Source: Flavobacterium franklandianum
GTDB taxonomy: Bacteria > Bacteroidota > Bacteroidia > Flavobacteriales > Flavobacteriaceae
DNA: 64,000 nucleotides
NCBI RefSeq assembly: GCF_007097365.1
Contig: NZ_VJZR01000002.1
Coordinates: forward strand, 79,367 to 143,366
Reading direction: 5' to 3'
In this document: piece by piece, positions 17,801-26,206 of the stretch
Numbering within the stretch: position 1 is the first letter of the stretch
Layout of the letters: each line of letters starts with the position of its first letter
Program-made: the position numbers and the translations under genes
The notes under the pieces: generated by a model
Told to the model about the DNA's origin: nothing
Seen by the model: the letters and a program-made list of their open reading frames with translations, nothing else
Databases searched by the model: none

Positions 17801-18795
17801 CAAATGGAACTTGGAGTTGTGCTGATTATTTTAGGAATTGTGATTTTTGTACTTGCCGAAATTTTAAGAGTTGGATCGCCAGGCATTCCTCCGTATTCAA
17901 CTATATAGCCTTGGGGGTAGTAATTAGGGTTAGTAATTGGATCTCCTGTTTCTCTAAGATCGTTCCAGGTTCCTATTCTATTTAGTGCAGGTGCTGTTAT
18001 GTGAGCATAATCTTCATTGCCTGAGTCATTAGGTTCATTGCCAGAGGTGTTCCAATTGGCATAATTAAAAGGAGGAGTTGTTACTCCATTGCCTTTTCCA
18101 ATCCAAAAAGTAGTACCTGCTTCTGGTCCGGTTACCCATTTCCAAGTGCCTTCTGTTGCTGCGTCACTACCGCCAATCCACCCCGTTCCTGGTGCTTGAG
18201 CTCCTGCTAATTGAGTTTCGTCTGCAGCTGTTAACGTTGCTAAATAGCCTTGTAAGCCATAATAAGTTTTTCCAGCAGCCTCGTCTCTTGCTTTTGTCCA
18301 ATTAATCCCTAAACTTGGAACATATTCATAAAAATGTCCATTTGAAGGCAAGTAATTGGCTGAACCAAAACCTAAATTGATAGAAAAATCTCTAGTTCCA
18401 GAAGGAGATATTGACGAATTAGTAAATGTTACATCTTTGATTGCGGCTTCAAAATCTGAATAAGTAACCGGAATTCCTGTTGGACTATATAGTTTTAGTT
18501 TTCCTTCTAAAGAACTCCAAGATGTGGTAATTGTGGGATGTAAAAGCGGATTAGCTAGCGCTAATAAATCCTGACCATTTATGTAACCTGAAGATATTTG
18601 AATATAAATGGCATCTGTAGCGGGTTCAGTTGGGTCATTTGTAATCGAAATGGTTTCAATAATTTTTAAAGAAGTACCTGAACAATACGTTTGATTTCCT
18701 GTTGCTGTAATTACTGGAGGGTCGATTGCATAAATCGATTTTGGAATGAGGAAAATCAAACCTAATATTATTTTATAAAAAACATTCAATTTCAT
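14857..18795 (-). CDS. Large secreted adhesin with lectin and Ig-like repeats, T9SS type B
   Basis: A 1312-residue cell-surface protein. Signal peptide at residues 1-23 (KIILGLIFLIPKSIYA). Residues about 155-300 form a C-type lectin-like domain (GYLATLTAADETQLAG, GWIGGSDAATEGTWKW, NYANWNTSGNEPNDSGNEDY, GTWNDL). Then come a run of Ig-like repeats each ending in EIIVTINPLPTAP; three are nearly identical, about 83 residues each. Further domains with a TFD/FNTST pattern follow. The last 85 residues (KFFTPNGDGYNDYWSVKG ... GHFSLKR) are the gliding-motility-associated C-terminal domain used for T9SS type B sorting. It likely serves adhesion or carbohydrate binding on the surface. Confidence 0.9.
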   Translation of the reverse strand: MKLNVFYKIILGLIFLIPKSIYAIDPPVITATGNQTYCSGTSLKIIETISITNDPTEPATDAIYIQISSGYINGQDLLALANPLLHPTITTSWSSLEGKLKLYSPTGIPVTYSDFEAAIKDVTFTNSSISPSGTRDFSINLGFGSANYLPSNGHFYEYVPSLGINWTKARDEAAGKTYYGLQGYLATLTAADETQLAGAQAPGTGWIGGSDAATEGTWKWVTGPEAGTTFWIGKGNGVTTPPFNYANWNTSGNEPNDSGNEDYAHITAPALNRIGTWNDLRETGDPITNPNYYPQGYIVEYGGMPGDPTLKISASTKITIPKIISTTPSSICGSGSLTLQATATDGAVDWYETPTGGTKLFTGNSFTTPTLTTTTSYYVDASNGSCPNGPRTEIIATIKALPNPPVIAVSSSSPVLYCLNAPAIPLAATSSTDCILNWYTLPSGGVASATSPTPITSVAGSTTYYVSQTNTISGCESPRAAIIVTVNPLPTAPIVSNVNYCNNETAVPLTATASANCTLNWYTTATGGTPSATPPTPSTTTLGSTNYYVSQTITSTGCEGPRAEIIVTINPLPTAPTVSNIDYCHNEIASPLTATASANCTLNWYTNSTGGTSSATSPTPSTATVGTIKYYVSQTITATSCEGPRSEIIVTINPLPIVNDVTITQCDTDLISDGKTLFNLTVNNTDISTNSANENFTYYTTLNGANNAVPADLILNELAFENTTPTLMDIWSRISNKITGCASVAKITLKVPATNINPNYKIPFTPVCDDFLDINGNNTANNNNRDGITTFDFSATKAIILTQLPLNQVYNINYYKNESDALAEINVITNISNYRNIGYPNSQDIWIRIDSDMYNACYGLGPYLTLNVEALPVANSVGIPRQCDDDTDGIFTFNTSTLETDLLKGQNNVTVTYFDQTNNPLEDANGVLISSPFPPTFTSTSQTIKAVVTNNSPQLCFDEVAIQFIVDDSPVAFAVPSTLTTTCDDEADPIDQDGKFAFDTSTFETTILGGQTGMIVKYYDQNNVLLPGLSNPFSTATQTVTVNVQNPNNTICSASTTLNFVVKPVPNIDLNLDGLDNELVCSNLSTFFATLDAGITDGSPASNYDYIWTKDGNPIGTNSPTLDVNEEGIYTVEVTNNLGCSRIRTITVTASNKASIVSVDVVDLTDVNTVTVNVTGPGLYEYSIDEPNGFWQDSNFFNNVPAGIHTVYVNDKNGCGSVNQEIVIVGVPKFFTPNGDGYNDYWSVKGVNQTFNSKSIIYIFNRYGKLLKQWVPSLNQGWDGTFNGVPLPTDDYWFTLKLEDGREAKGHFSLKR
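16828..17574. repeat. Three tandem 249-bp repeats inside the adhesin gene
   Basis: The unit starts (plus strand) at AGGCAATGG/AGGTAATGG at 16828, 17077 and 17326, an exact 249-base (83-codon) period. Each encodes one Ig-like module with NYCNNE or a variant and CTLNWYT. The high identity points to recent duplication or recombination and makes the copy number prone to change. Confidence 0.75.
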
Positions 18796-18830
18796 TTCAT
18801 AAAAGTATTAATTTTCTTTTTAAATAGCTA

Positions 18831-19367
18831 TTATTTAGACCATTTCATTTTTTGGAACAAATCCCAAACCACAATTCCAGCACTTACCGAAATATTTAAG
18901 GAATGTTTGGTCCCCAACTGAGGAATTTCGATACAACCATCACATAGTTCAACTGCTTTCTGTGAGACTCCAAACACTTCATTGCCAAAAACCAAAGCGT
19001 ATTTTTTGTTTTTTTCAATTTTAAAATCCTGAAGAAAAATTGCGCTTTCCACTTGTTCGATAGCCAATACGGTGACTTTTTCGTCTTTCAGATTTTGAAT
19101 AACTTCAAGAACGTCTTTAGAATGTTCCCAAGCCACAGTTTCTGTTGCGCCGAGAGCTGTTTTGTGAATTTCCTTGTTTGGTGGTGTTGCAGTTATACCA
19201 CACAAAACTATTTTTTCAACCAAAAAAGCATCGGCTGTTCTAAATACAGATCCAATATTATGCAGACTTCGGATGTCATCTAAAACAATAATGATTGGAG
19301 TTTTTTCAGATTTTTTAAAATCTTCAATAGATTTTCGATCGAGTTCGCTGTTTTCAAGCTTTCGCAT
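18831..19367 (-). CDS. SpoU/TrmH-family RNA 2'-O-methyltransferase
   Basis: A 178-residue SPOUT methyltransferase. The three family motifs are seen: NIGSVFRTADAFLV, VFGNEVFGVSQKAVELCD and IPQLGTKHSLNISVSAGIVV, the last forming the AdoMet-binding knot. It lacks the N-terminal extension of TrmH or RlmB, so it is a compact SpoU member; the target nucleotide in tRNA or rRNA cannot be read. It lies between the adhesin and the DUF1573 gene on the same strand, with a terminator in front of it. Confidence 0.88.
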   Translation of the reverse strand: MRKLENSELDRKSIEDFKKSEKTPIIIVLDDIRSLHNIGSVFRTADAFLVEKIVLCGITATPPNKEIHKTALGATETVAWEHSKDVLEVIQNLKDEKVTVLAIEQVESAIFLQDFKIEKNKKYALVFGNEVFGVSQKAVELCDGCIEIPQLGTKHSLNISVSAGIVVWDLFQKMKWSK

Positions 19368-19390
19368 AGGGATTGGATGGGTGTTAAAAT

Positions 19391-19422
19391 AAAAAAAGCT
19401 TCCAAAATTACGGAAGCTTTTT
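19391..19422 (-). terminator. Terminator after the DUF1573 gene
   Basis: AAAAAGCTTCC and GGAAGCTTTTT pair around an 8-base loop; on the minus strand a T-run follows. It separates the DUF1573 gene from the downstream methyltransferase. Confidence 0.75.
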
Positions 19423-19441
19423 AATGCTATTATTTTAAAAT

Positions 19442-19906
19442 TTAGCTTTTTGGAGCCTCAAGGGCAAGTACATTACCTTTTATGGTAAGTGTTTTTGAAG
19501 GACTTCCGGCTGCATTTGAAGTGATTGTTACTGTTTTTGTAAAAGGTTGTCCAGCTCTTGAAGTGTCATATTTCACTCCAATAACACCTTTTGCTCCTGG
19601 AGCAATTGGCTCTTTTGAATAAGTTGGAACTGTGCATCCGCAAGAACCAACAGCATTTGTTATAATTAAAGGTTTGTTGCCGTTATTGGTAAATACAAAT
19701 TCGCGTTTTCCGTCTGAATTTGCAGCAACAGTCCCGTAATCAATCGTTTCTGATACGAAAATCATTCCTGCGCCTTCAACTTTCGGTAAAGCTGGTGTAG
19801 TTGCTTTTGTGGTTTTTGTTGTCTTTTTTGTAATTTTTGTAGTTTCTTGAGCATTAGAAAAAGTAAATGTCAAAATGGCTATTGAAAGGGCAATAATTTT
19901 TTTCAT
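19442..19906 (-). CDS. DUF1573 domain-containing secreted protein
   Basis: A 154-residue protein with signal peptide MKKIIALSIAILTFTFSNAQ. A Thr/Lys-rich linker (residues 21-42) precedes the DUF1573 core, an Ig-like/ASH-type beta sandwich: IDYGTVAANSDGKREFVFTN, NAVGSCGCTVPTYSKEPI and TFTVTSNAAG-like end. The CGC in VGSCGCTVP is typical of this family. Located in the periplasm or outer membrane, function unknown; such genes are usually present in several copies in Bacteroidota. Confidence 0.86.
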   Translation of the reverse strand: MKKIIALSIAILTFTFSNAQETTKITKKTTKTTKATTPALPKVEGAGMIFVSETIDYGTVAANSDGKREFVFTNNGNKPLIITNAVGSCGCTVPTYSKEPIAPGAKGVIGVKYDTSRAGQPFTKTVTITSNAAGSPSKTLTIKGNVLALEAPKS

Positions 19907-19931
19907 TTCGTTTTATTTTATGATTGAGTGA

Positions 19932-19939
19932 CAAATTTA
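19932..19939 (-). promoter_or_regulatory. Putative -7 element of the DUF1573 gene
   Basis: Minus strand TAAATTTG, an exact TANNTTTG match 25 bases before the ATG. Confidence 0.45.
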
Positions 19940-20057
19940 TATAAAAAATTAAAAATCCCTCCTAAATTTTTCTTAAAAATATTTTAAATTTCCAGAGTGT
20001 TCTTTATTCGCTTTAAAATATATAAATTCGCTTTCTAATAAATTTAAAGAATACATT

Positions 20058-22664
20058 TTGTCATCAAAAGAAAAAGTAACCAAGGAAACGCCTTTAATGA
20101 AACAATACAACGAAATCAAAAGGAAATATCCTGATGCTTGCTTGTTGTTTAGAGTGGGGGATTTTTACGAAACATTTGGTGAAGATGCCGTTCGCGCCTC
20201 TAAAATTCTGGGCATAACATTGACAAAACGTGGTGCAGGCTCCGAGACCGAAACGGCTTTGGCAGGTTTTCCGCATCATTCTATAAATACCTATTTGCCA
20301 AAATTAGTAAAAGCAGGACTTCGTGTAGCGATTTGCGATCAACTCGAAGATCCAAAAATGACCAAAACCATCGTGAAACGTGGCGTTACCGAATTAGTAA
20401 CTCCAGGAGTTTCGATGAATGATGAGGTTTTGCAATCGAAGACAAACAATTTCTTGGCAGCCATTTATTTTGCCAATAAATCTATCGGGATTTCATTTTT
20501 GGATGTTTCCACAGGTGAATTTCTAACAGCCCAAGGGAATGCCGAATATATAGACAAATTGTTGCAGAATTTCAATCCAAGTGAAGTTTTAATTCCAAAA
20601 AACAATAAAAATGATTTCCGAGAAACTTTTGGAGAAGATTTTCATAGTTTCTATCTCGAAGACTGGATTTACAAAGAAGATTATGCTTTTGAAACTTTGA
20701 CTAAGCATTTTCAAACGACATCTTTGAAAGGTTTTGGTGTCGAAGAATTGAAGGAAGGAATTATTGCCTCGGGAGCGATTTTGTATTATTTGTCCGAAAC
20801 ACAACATAATAGAGTGCAACACATCACGGCGATTCAGCGTATTGCCGAAGATGCTTATGTTTGGATGGATCGATTTACGATTCGAAATCTCGAATTGTAT
20901 CATAGTTACAATCCCAATGCGGTGACGCTTCTGGATGTTATAGATAAAACGCTTTCGCCAATGGGTGGACGTTTGCTCAAACGTTGGTTGGCTTTGCCTT
21001 TGAAAGATGCTAATAAAATAAGAAGCCGCCATCAGGTAGTTTCTTATTTGAAAGCGAATCAAGAAGTCTTGAAGAATATCCAAAAACAAATCAAACAGAT
21101 TTCCGATTTGGAACGTTTGATTTCGAAAATTGCTGCTGGAAAAGTATCGCCTCGTGAAGTGGTTTATTTAAAAGAATCATTGGATGCCATTATTCCAATA
21201 AAAACTTTAGCGTTGCAAAGTCCTCATGAAGCCGTGAAAGTCATTGGCGACAGCCTGCACAGTTGCGATTTATTGCGTGAAAAAATTAAAACAGTCTTGA
21301 ATCAAGATGCGCCGGTGGCTGTCGCCAAAGGGAATGCCATTGCCAAAGGTATCAATGCAGAATTAGACGAATTGCGCGCCATATCAACATCTGGAAAAGA
21401 ATATTTGGAAGGAATCGAAAAACGAGAATCCGAAAGAACGGGAATTTCGTCTTTGAAAATTTCCTTCAATAATGTTTTTGGATATTACATCGAAGTTCGA
21501 AACACGCATAAAGATAAAGTCCCAACGGAATGGATTCGAAAACAAACTTTGGTCAATGCTGAACGTTACATTACCGAGGAATTAAAAGAATATGAAACTA
21601 AAATTCTAGGTGCCGAGGAAAAAATTCATAAAATTGAAGTGGAGTTATTCGAGCAATTAGTTGGTTGGATTGCAACTTATATCAAACCGGTTCAAATGAA
21701 CGCCAATTTGGTGGCGCAACTGGATTGTTTGTGTTCCTTCACGCAATTGGCAATCGAAAATAAATACGTTTGTCCTGAACTAGATGAGACTTTCGAATTG
21801 GAGATCAAAAACGGAAGGCATCCCGTTATCGAAAAACAATTGCCCGTTGGTGTGCCTTATATTGCCAATGATGTTTTCTTAGATAGAGAAACGCAGCAGC
21901 TAATAATGATAACTGGGCCAAATATGTCTGGAAAATCAGCTATTTTGCGTCAAACCGCTTTAATTGTACTCTTGGCTCAAATGGGAAGTTTTGTCCCGGC
22001 AGATAGCGTGAGAATGGGGATTATAGATAAAATATTCACCAGAGTAGGAGCTTCAGATAATATTTCGATGGGAGAATCTACTTTTATGGTCGAAATGAAC
22101 GAAACCGCTTCTATTTTGAATAATATTTCAGACCGAAGTTTGGTTTTGTTAGACGAAATCGGAAGAGGAACTAGTACCTATGACGGAATTTCTATCGCTT
22201 GGGCAATTGCTGAGTTCTTGCACGAACATCCATCAAAGCCGAAAACGCTTTTTGCAACGCATTATCACGAGTTGAATGAAATGAGCGAATCCTTGCCGAG
22301 AATCCAGAATTATAATGTTTCGGTCAAAGAGTTAAAAGATACCGTTCTTTTTATTCGAAAACTGGTAAAAGGAGGAAGTGCGCATAGTTTTGGAATTCAC
22401 GTCGCAAAAATGGCAGGAATGCCACAAATCGTAATTTTGAAAGCCCAAAAGCTTTTGAAAAAATTAGAGAAAGACCATTCCAGCGATGCTTTAAACGGAA
22501 TAAAATCTGCGAAAGATGACATGCAAATGAGTTTCTTTAATTTAGACGATCCTTTGTTGGAAGAAATCAAAAATGAGATTTTAAGCTTGGACATCAACAC
22601 AATTACACCAATGGAAGCCTTGATGAAACTCAACGAAATCAAGAGAATGCTGACTAAAAAATAG
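20058..22664 (+). CDS. mutS: DNA mismatch repair protein MutS
   Basis: An 868-residue MutS1 that recognises mispairs and starts repair with MutL. The mismatch-binding motif is FYETFGED (the Phe-x-Glu wedge) in the N-terminal domain, preceded by [19 protein letters not shown]. The ATPase domain has Walker A GPNMSGKS (620-627), Walker [16 protein letters not shown] and [10 protein letters not shown]. The start is TTG at 20058: the first ATG in frame is at codon 14, inside the conserved PLMKQYN block, so beginning there would cut into the mismatch domain. No Shine-Dalgarno sequence precedes it. Confidence 0.95.
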   Translation: MSSKEKVTKETPLMKQYNEIKRKYPDACLLFRVGDFYETFGEDAVRASKILGITLTKRGAGSETETALAGFPHHSINTYLPKLVKAGLRVAICDQLEDPKMTKTIVKRGVTELVTPGVSMNDEVLQSKTNNFLAAIYFANKSIGISFLDVSTGEFLTAQGNAEYIDKLLQNFNPSEVLIPKNNKNDFRETFGEDFHSFYLEDWIYKEDYAFETLTKHFQTTSLKGFGVEELKEGIIASGAILYYLSETQHNRVQHITAIQRIAEDAYVWMDRFTIRNLELYHSYNPNAVTLLDVIDKTLSPMGGRLLKRWLALPLKDANKIRSRHQVVSYLKANQEVLKNIQKQIKQISDLERLISKIAAGKVSPREVVYLKESLDAIIPIKTLALQSPHEAVKVIGDSLHSCDLLREKIKTVLNQDAPVAVAKGNAIAKGINAELDELRAISTSGKEYLEGIEKRESERTGISSLKISFNNVFGYYIEVRNTHKDKVPTEWIRKQTLVNAERYITEELKEYETKILGAEEKIHKIEVELFEQLVGWIATYIKPVQMNANLVAQLDCLCSFTQLAIENKYVCPELDETFELEIKNGRHPVIEKQLPVGVPYIANDVFLDRETQQLIMITGPNMSGKSAILRQTALIVLLAQMGSFVPADSVRMGIIDKIFTRVGASDNISMGESTFMVEMNETASILNNISDRSLVLLDEIGRGTSTYDGISIAWAIAEFLHEHPSKPKTLFATHYHELNEMSESLPRIQNYNVSVKELKDTVLFIRKLVKGGSAHSFGIHVAKMAGMPQIVILKAQKLLKKLEKDHSSDALNGIKSAKDDMQMSFFNLDDPLLEEIKNEILSLDINTITPMEALMKLNEIKRMLTKK

Positions 22665-22733
22665 TTCTATTGCTTTTAAAGTTTGGGTTTTCAGTAGCTT
22701 AGCTTTTGACGGTGTTTTTTTTATAAAAAACGC

Positions 22734-22763
22734 TTGTATAATTGAATTAATGTATTAAATTTG
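22734..22763 (+). promoter_or_regulatory. Promoter for the tRNA-Gly/tRNA-Leu transcript
   Basis: CTTG ending at 22736, then 19 bases, then TAAATTTG at 22756-22763. The form and spacing fit the Bacteroidota housekeeping promoter and it lies 45 bases before tRNA-Gly. Confidence 0.6.
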
Positions 22764-22808
22764 CATCCGCAATACGGTTAAGTATTGAGTTCTTTTTAAA
22801 ATGAAAAT

Positions 22809-22881
22809 GCGAAAATAGCTCAGTTGGTAGAGCGCGACCTTGCCAAGGTCGAGGTCGCGGGTTCGAGCCCCGTTTTTCGCT
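22809..22881 (+). tRNA. tRNA-Gly (GCC)
   Basis: A 73-base cloverleaf without encoded CCA. The acceptor stem GCGAAAA pairs with TTTTCGC, followed by discriminator T. The anticodon GCC is at 22842-22844 in the loop TTGCCAA, with stem CGACC/GGTCG, and the T-arm is CGGGTTCGAGCCCCG. Confidence 0.95.
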
Positions 22882-22892
22882 CAAAACCATAC

Positions 22893-23160
22893 GCTTAGTA
22901 GGTGTTAGATTTAATTGAATTTTTCAATTGGGTTTAAAATCAAAAAGTAAAGTGCTCGGATGGTGTTGTATTTAATTAATTTTTATAAAAATTAGATATA
23001 ACATTTAAAAGTAAAATTGAAACGCTCGGATGGTGCTATATTTAATTAATTTTTTCTAAAAATTAGATATAACATTTAAAAGCAAAAATTGAAACGCTCG
23101 GATGGTGCTATATTTAATTAATTTTTTCTAAAAATTAGATATAACATTTAAAAGCAAAAT
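22893..23160. repeat. Tandem repeats carrying the first 12 bases of tRNA-Leu
   Basis: Between the two tRNA genes, the string GCTCGGATGGTG (the first 12 bases of tRNA-Leu) occurs at 22954, 23024 and 23096 before the true gene at 23161; a degenerate copy (GCTTAGTAGGTG) starts at 22893. Unit lengths are 61, 70, 72 and 65. The rest of each unit is a hairpin-forming A/T-rich stretch (TATTTAATT ... AATTAGATA with G-U pairs) and then ACATTTAAAAG. All copies would lie in the primary tRNA transcript. Confidence 0.9.
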
Positions 23161-23246
23161 GCTCGGATGGTGAAATTGGTAGACACGCTGGACTTAAAAT
23201 CCAGTGAACAGTAATGTTCGTGCGGGTTCAAGTCCCGCTCTGAGTA
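23161..23246 (+). tRNA. tRNA-Leu (TAA)
   Basis: An 86-base class II tRNA. The acceptor stem GCTCGGA pairs with TCTGAGT (two G-U pairs), discriminator A; anticodon TAA at 23195-23197 in the loop CTTAAAA with stem CTGGA/TCCAG; a long variable arm; T-arm GCGGGTTCAAGTCCCGC. Its 5' end is copied in the upstream tandem repeats. Confidence 0.95.
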
Positions 23247-23248
23247 CT

Positions 23249-23298
23249 GAAAAAAAGCCGTAAAGAATTAATTTTTAATTCTTTTCGGTTTTTTTTAT
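23249..23298 (+). terminator. Terminator after tRNA-Leu
   Basis: A long stem, AAAAAGCCG-T-AAAGAATTAA against TTAATTCTTTTCGGTTTTTT, directly after the tRNA, with a T-run at its 3' side. Confidence 0.8.
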
Positions 23299-23299
23299 G

Positions 23300-23560
23300 C
23301 CTTGTTGCTAAACTCTTCCTCAGCAAATCTTCCTTTTTAGACTAACTAATATTTATGCTTAATTTTTATCGATCCACAGGTTTTGGGATTGATCCAGCAA
23401 TTCTTTCTATTCAAAGGCTATTTCAGTATAACTTAAAAAAGATAGTTTAAATTAAACAAAAAAGCCATAACATTTTACTGTGTATGGCTTTCTGTTTTTC
23501 GAAAATTAAATTGCTCTATAATACATATAAACGCTAATTCAAAATTTTGACATCAAGGCA
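23300..23560. other. Gene-free stretch with an orphan hairpin
   Basis: No coding frame with support is seen here on either strand. The only structure is a hairpin at 23461-23491 (AAAGCCATA and TATGGCTTT) followed by CTGTTTTT, which looks like a terminator with no gene assigned to it; it may be the remains of a lost small gene or RNA. Confidence 0.5.
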
Positions 23561-23594
23561 AAAAAAAAGCTACGCAATGCGTAGCTTATTTTTT
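23561..23594 (-). terminator. Terminator after the small lipoprotein gene
   Basis: AAGCTACGCA and TGCGTAGCTT form a tight hairpin, flanked by an A-run that reads as a T-run on the minus strand. Confidence 0.8.
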
Positions 23595-23607
23595 CTGTAA
23601 TTTAGAA

Positions 23608-23805
23608 TTACTTAGCAGCTGGAGCTTCAGGAGCAACAGCAGTTGTGTCAGTAACTACAGTAGTTGAGTCAGTAACTACAGCAGTAGTGTCCATAACAAC
23701 AGCAGTAGTGTCTACAGTTGTAGTTTCAGCAGCTGGTTCAGCTTTTTTACATGATACAACAGTCAATACAGCAACAACGGCTAAACTTAAAAGTACTTTT
23801 TTCAT
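23608..23805 (-). CDS. Small Thr/Val-rich lipoprotein
   Basis: A 65-residue protein. The signal peptide MKKVLLSLAVVAVLTVVSC ends in a lipobox-like VVSC, so the mature lipoprotein starts at Cys19. The remaining 46 residues are a low-complexity repeat of the unit DTTAVV/DSTTVV (about five copies), then APEAPAAK. It has a promoter-like TATCTTTG upstream and a strong terminator, so it is probably expressed well. Similar tiny repeat lipoproteins are common in flavobacteria; function unknown. Confidence 0.8.
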   Translation of the reverse strand: MKKVLLSLAVVAVLTVVSCKKAEPAAETTTVDTTAVVMDTTAVVTDSTTVVTDTTAVAPEAPAAK

Positions 23806-23842
23806 CTTACTTAATTATAAAAGGTTAATTATTAATTCGGGG

Positions 23843-23850
23843 CAAAGATA
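23843..23850 (-). promoter_or_regulatory. Putative -7 element of the small lipoprotein gene
   Basis: Minus strand TATCTTTG, an exact TANNTTTG match 37 bases before the ATG. Confidence 0.5.
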
Positions 23851-24027
23851 TAAATTTTTTAATAGTTAAAATATTTTTTCATTATTTTTTTAAAATATTT
23901 TTTTTCTTTCAAAAACTTGAAATGGAATTACATCTAATTTGACTTTATAAATAAATACTTAATAAATAGTCAGCATTCTAATAGAACTCTTTTTTTTGTA
24001 ATATTTTGAGTGTCATTTCCCTTAGTT

Positions 24028-26166
24028 TTATTTTTTTGGATGAACCAATTTCAACTCATTTATTATATTTTTTGCACCTGCATATTTGTCTATGATGAAA
24101 AGAATATAGCGTGCATCTACCATAATATTTCGGCATATATTTGGGTCATAATAAATGTCGCTCATCGTTCCTTCCCAAACTCTATCAAAATTAAGGCCTA
24201 TTAAATTCCCTTTAGAATCAATAGCTGGACTCCCTGAATTGCCTCCAGTGGTGTGATTTGTGCCTATAAAACAAACTGGCATTTTGCCGTTTTCAGCATA
24301 TTGACCGTAGTTTTTAGTTTTGTATAATTCGATTAATTTTTCTGGTACATCAAATTCATAATCACCGGGAATGTATTTTTCCATAACACCGTCCAAATAG
24401 GTTATTGCAGTGTACAAAGTAGCGTCTTTCGGCGCATATCCTTTTACTTTTCCGTAGGCAACTCTTAAAGTGCTATTGGCGTCAGGAAATATCCTTGCGT
24501 CATTGTTTAATTCTAATTGAGCTTTCATATAAGTTCGTTGCAAAGCCGTAATTTTCAAATTAATTTCATCATATTTTGGAGCAACATCTTTAAGAAATTT
24601 TTCGGACATATTTTTTATTAAGATATAGCCTTTGTCCAAATTTAAGTTGGTTAAAACCGTTTTCGAATCGCCAGAAAGTAATTCTTTAAGGCTGTTATAA
24701 TTGACCAATTTCGAATGTCCGTAAATTTCAGATGCCAAATTTGTCGCATTTGTATTTGATAAAGAATTTGGTAAAAATTCCTTAGGCACTTTTGTGGCAT
24801 ACACATGAATCAATTGTTCAAAAACTTTTTGATCCACATTTGGATTAAAATCTTTATAAAAACTTCCCAAACTAGCAATTAAATTATTTTTTCTATCTGT
24901 AAAAGCTTGTTCTCCTTTGGAATTGTAAACTTGTTCTAATTGATATAATTTATATCCAACACTCAAAAGTTCTGTGTTTCTTAAAGCAACTTCCGAAAAA
25001 TAATCTCTCGCCAAGGCATAAGGTGAAATTTCTGAGTAATTCTTTTCAAAATCTGACAGCAAATTACCATATTCGGCTTGTTTTCCAGCCTTCACAACTT
25101 TTTCTTGGAACACGATTTCTTGATTCCTTTTGATGGCTACAGCATCCGATTTAAGCAAACCTTGTGTTTCTCCAATCCATTTCTTCCAATAATTAGCAAT
25201 ACTGGCGTATTTCGAAGCATATTGAATTTTGATGGCATTGTCTTTTCGCATAAATCCATCGGCTACTTTCAATGCTTGATCTCTAATTTCGATTTTTGCA
25301 GGATTTAATTCGTTGGCAATTTGTGCAATGGCAACTGCCGGCAAATATTCATTTGTTTTTCCGGGATAACCAAAAACCATCGTAAAATCATCTTCTTTTA
25401 CACCATCCAACGAAATGGGTAAAAAATGTTTTGGTGTATACGGAACGTTATCTTTTGAATAATTTGCTGGACGATTATTTTTGTCAGCATAGATTCTGAA
25501 TAACGAAAAATCTCCAGTATGTCTGGGCCAAACCCAATTATCAGTGTCGTTTCCAAATTTTCCAATGGAGGATGGCGGTGCTCCAACCAATCGGACATCT
25601 TTGAAAGTTTCGGTTACAAAAAGCATATATTGATTGCCTTCAAAAAAGGTTCTAATTTTATTTTCTTGCCAATTTTCTTTGGGTAATGAATTGCTCAAAA
25701 CAGTGATATTGTCTTGAATTTTTTTTTGTTTTTCCGCTTCCGAAGTTAAATTTTGGGTGCCTTCCAAAACTTTTGTGGTAACATCTTCAATTCTTACGAT
25801 GAAAGTTACGACTAAATTTTCATTAGGTAATTCATCATCCATTTTATAAGCCCAAAATCCATTAGCCAAATAATCGTGATCTACTGTTGAATGATTTTGA
25901 ATGGCATCAAAACCACAATGATGATTGGTTAAAATCAGTCCTTTTGGAGAAATCACTTCCGAAGTGCAACCTCCGTTAAAATGGGGAACGGCATCTTTTA
26001 AACTCGATTGATTCACATCATAAATATCTTTTATGGACATTTTCATCCCTAAATTTTTCATTTCTTTTTCATTCATTCCTTTTAAAAGAGAAGGAATCCA
26101 CATTCCGCCTTGTTGGGCTTGTATTTGAAGGACGAAGAATAATAAGAGGACTTTTAAAATTTTCAT
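24028..26166 (-). CDS. S46 family dipeptidyl peptidase, DPP11-like
   Basis: A 712-residue periplasmic serine peptidase that removes dipeptides from the N-terminus of peptides. Signal peptide 1-18 (ends QIQAQ). The catalytic His is in LTNHHCGF (His82/83) and the catalytic Ser is Ser644 in GGNSGSPAID. In Porphyromonas gingivalis DPP11 the specificity Arg673 lies 18 residues after Ser655; here Arg662 lies exactly 18 after Ser644 in NFDRVWEG, so the enzyme probably prefers Asp or Glu at the second position instead of the hydrophobic residues taken by DPP7. It follows kdtA by 40 bases on the same strand and may be co-transcribed. Confidence 0.9.
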   Translation of the reverse strand: MKILKVLLLFFVLQIQAQQGGMWIPSLLKGMNEKEMKNLGMKMSIKDIYDVNQSSLKDAVPHFNGGCTSEVISPKGLILTNHHCGFDAIQNHSTVDHDYLANGFWAYKMDDELPNENLVVTFIVRIEDVTTKVLEGTQNLTSEAEKQKKIQDNITVLSNSLPKENWQENKIRTFFEGNQYMLFVTETFKDVRLVGAPPSSIGKFGNDTDNWVWPRHTGDFSLFRIYADKNNRPANYSKDNVPYTPKHFLPISLDGVKEDDFTMVFGYPGKTNEYLPAVAIAQIANELNPAKIEIRDQALKVADGFMRKDNAIKIQYASKYASIANYWKKWIGETQGLLKSDAVAIKRNQEIVFQEKVVKAGKQAEYGNLLSDFEKNYSEISPYALARDYFSEVALRNTELLSVGYKLYQLEQVYNSKGEQAFTDRKNNLIASLGSFYKDFNPNVDQKVFEQLIHVYATKVPKEFLPNSLSNTNATNLASEIYGHSKLVNYNSLKELLSGDSKTVLTNLNLDKGYILIKNMSEKFLKDVAPKYDEINLKITALQRTYMKAQLELNNDARIFPDANSTLRVAYGKVKGYAPKDATLYTAITYLDGVMEKYIPGDYEFDVPEKLIELYKTKNYGQYAENGKMPVCFIGTNHTTGGNSGSPAIDSKGNLIGLNFDRVWEGTMSDIYYDPNICRNIMVDARYILFIIDKYAGAKNIINELKLVHPKK

Positions 26167-26206
26167 AGTATGGGATTTAGGTTGTAATTTATTGGGGGTA
26201 TTATAT

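Noticed and set aside
20589..21089. 166-codon open frame on the minus strand
   Set aside because: Shadow of mutS; no homologous features.
22893..23160. Possible CRISPR array between the tRNA genes
   Set aside because: The units repeat over their full length (no unique spacers), and the repeated part includes the start of tRNA-Leu; no cas genes are near.
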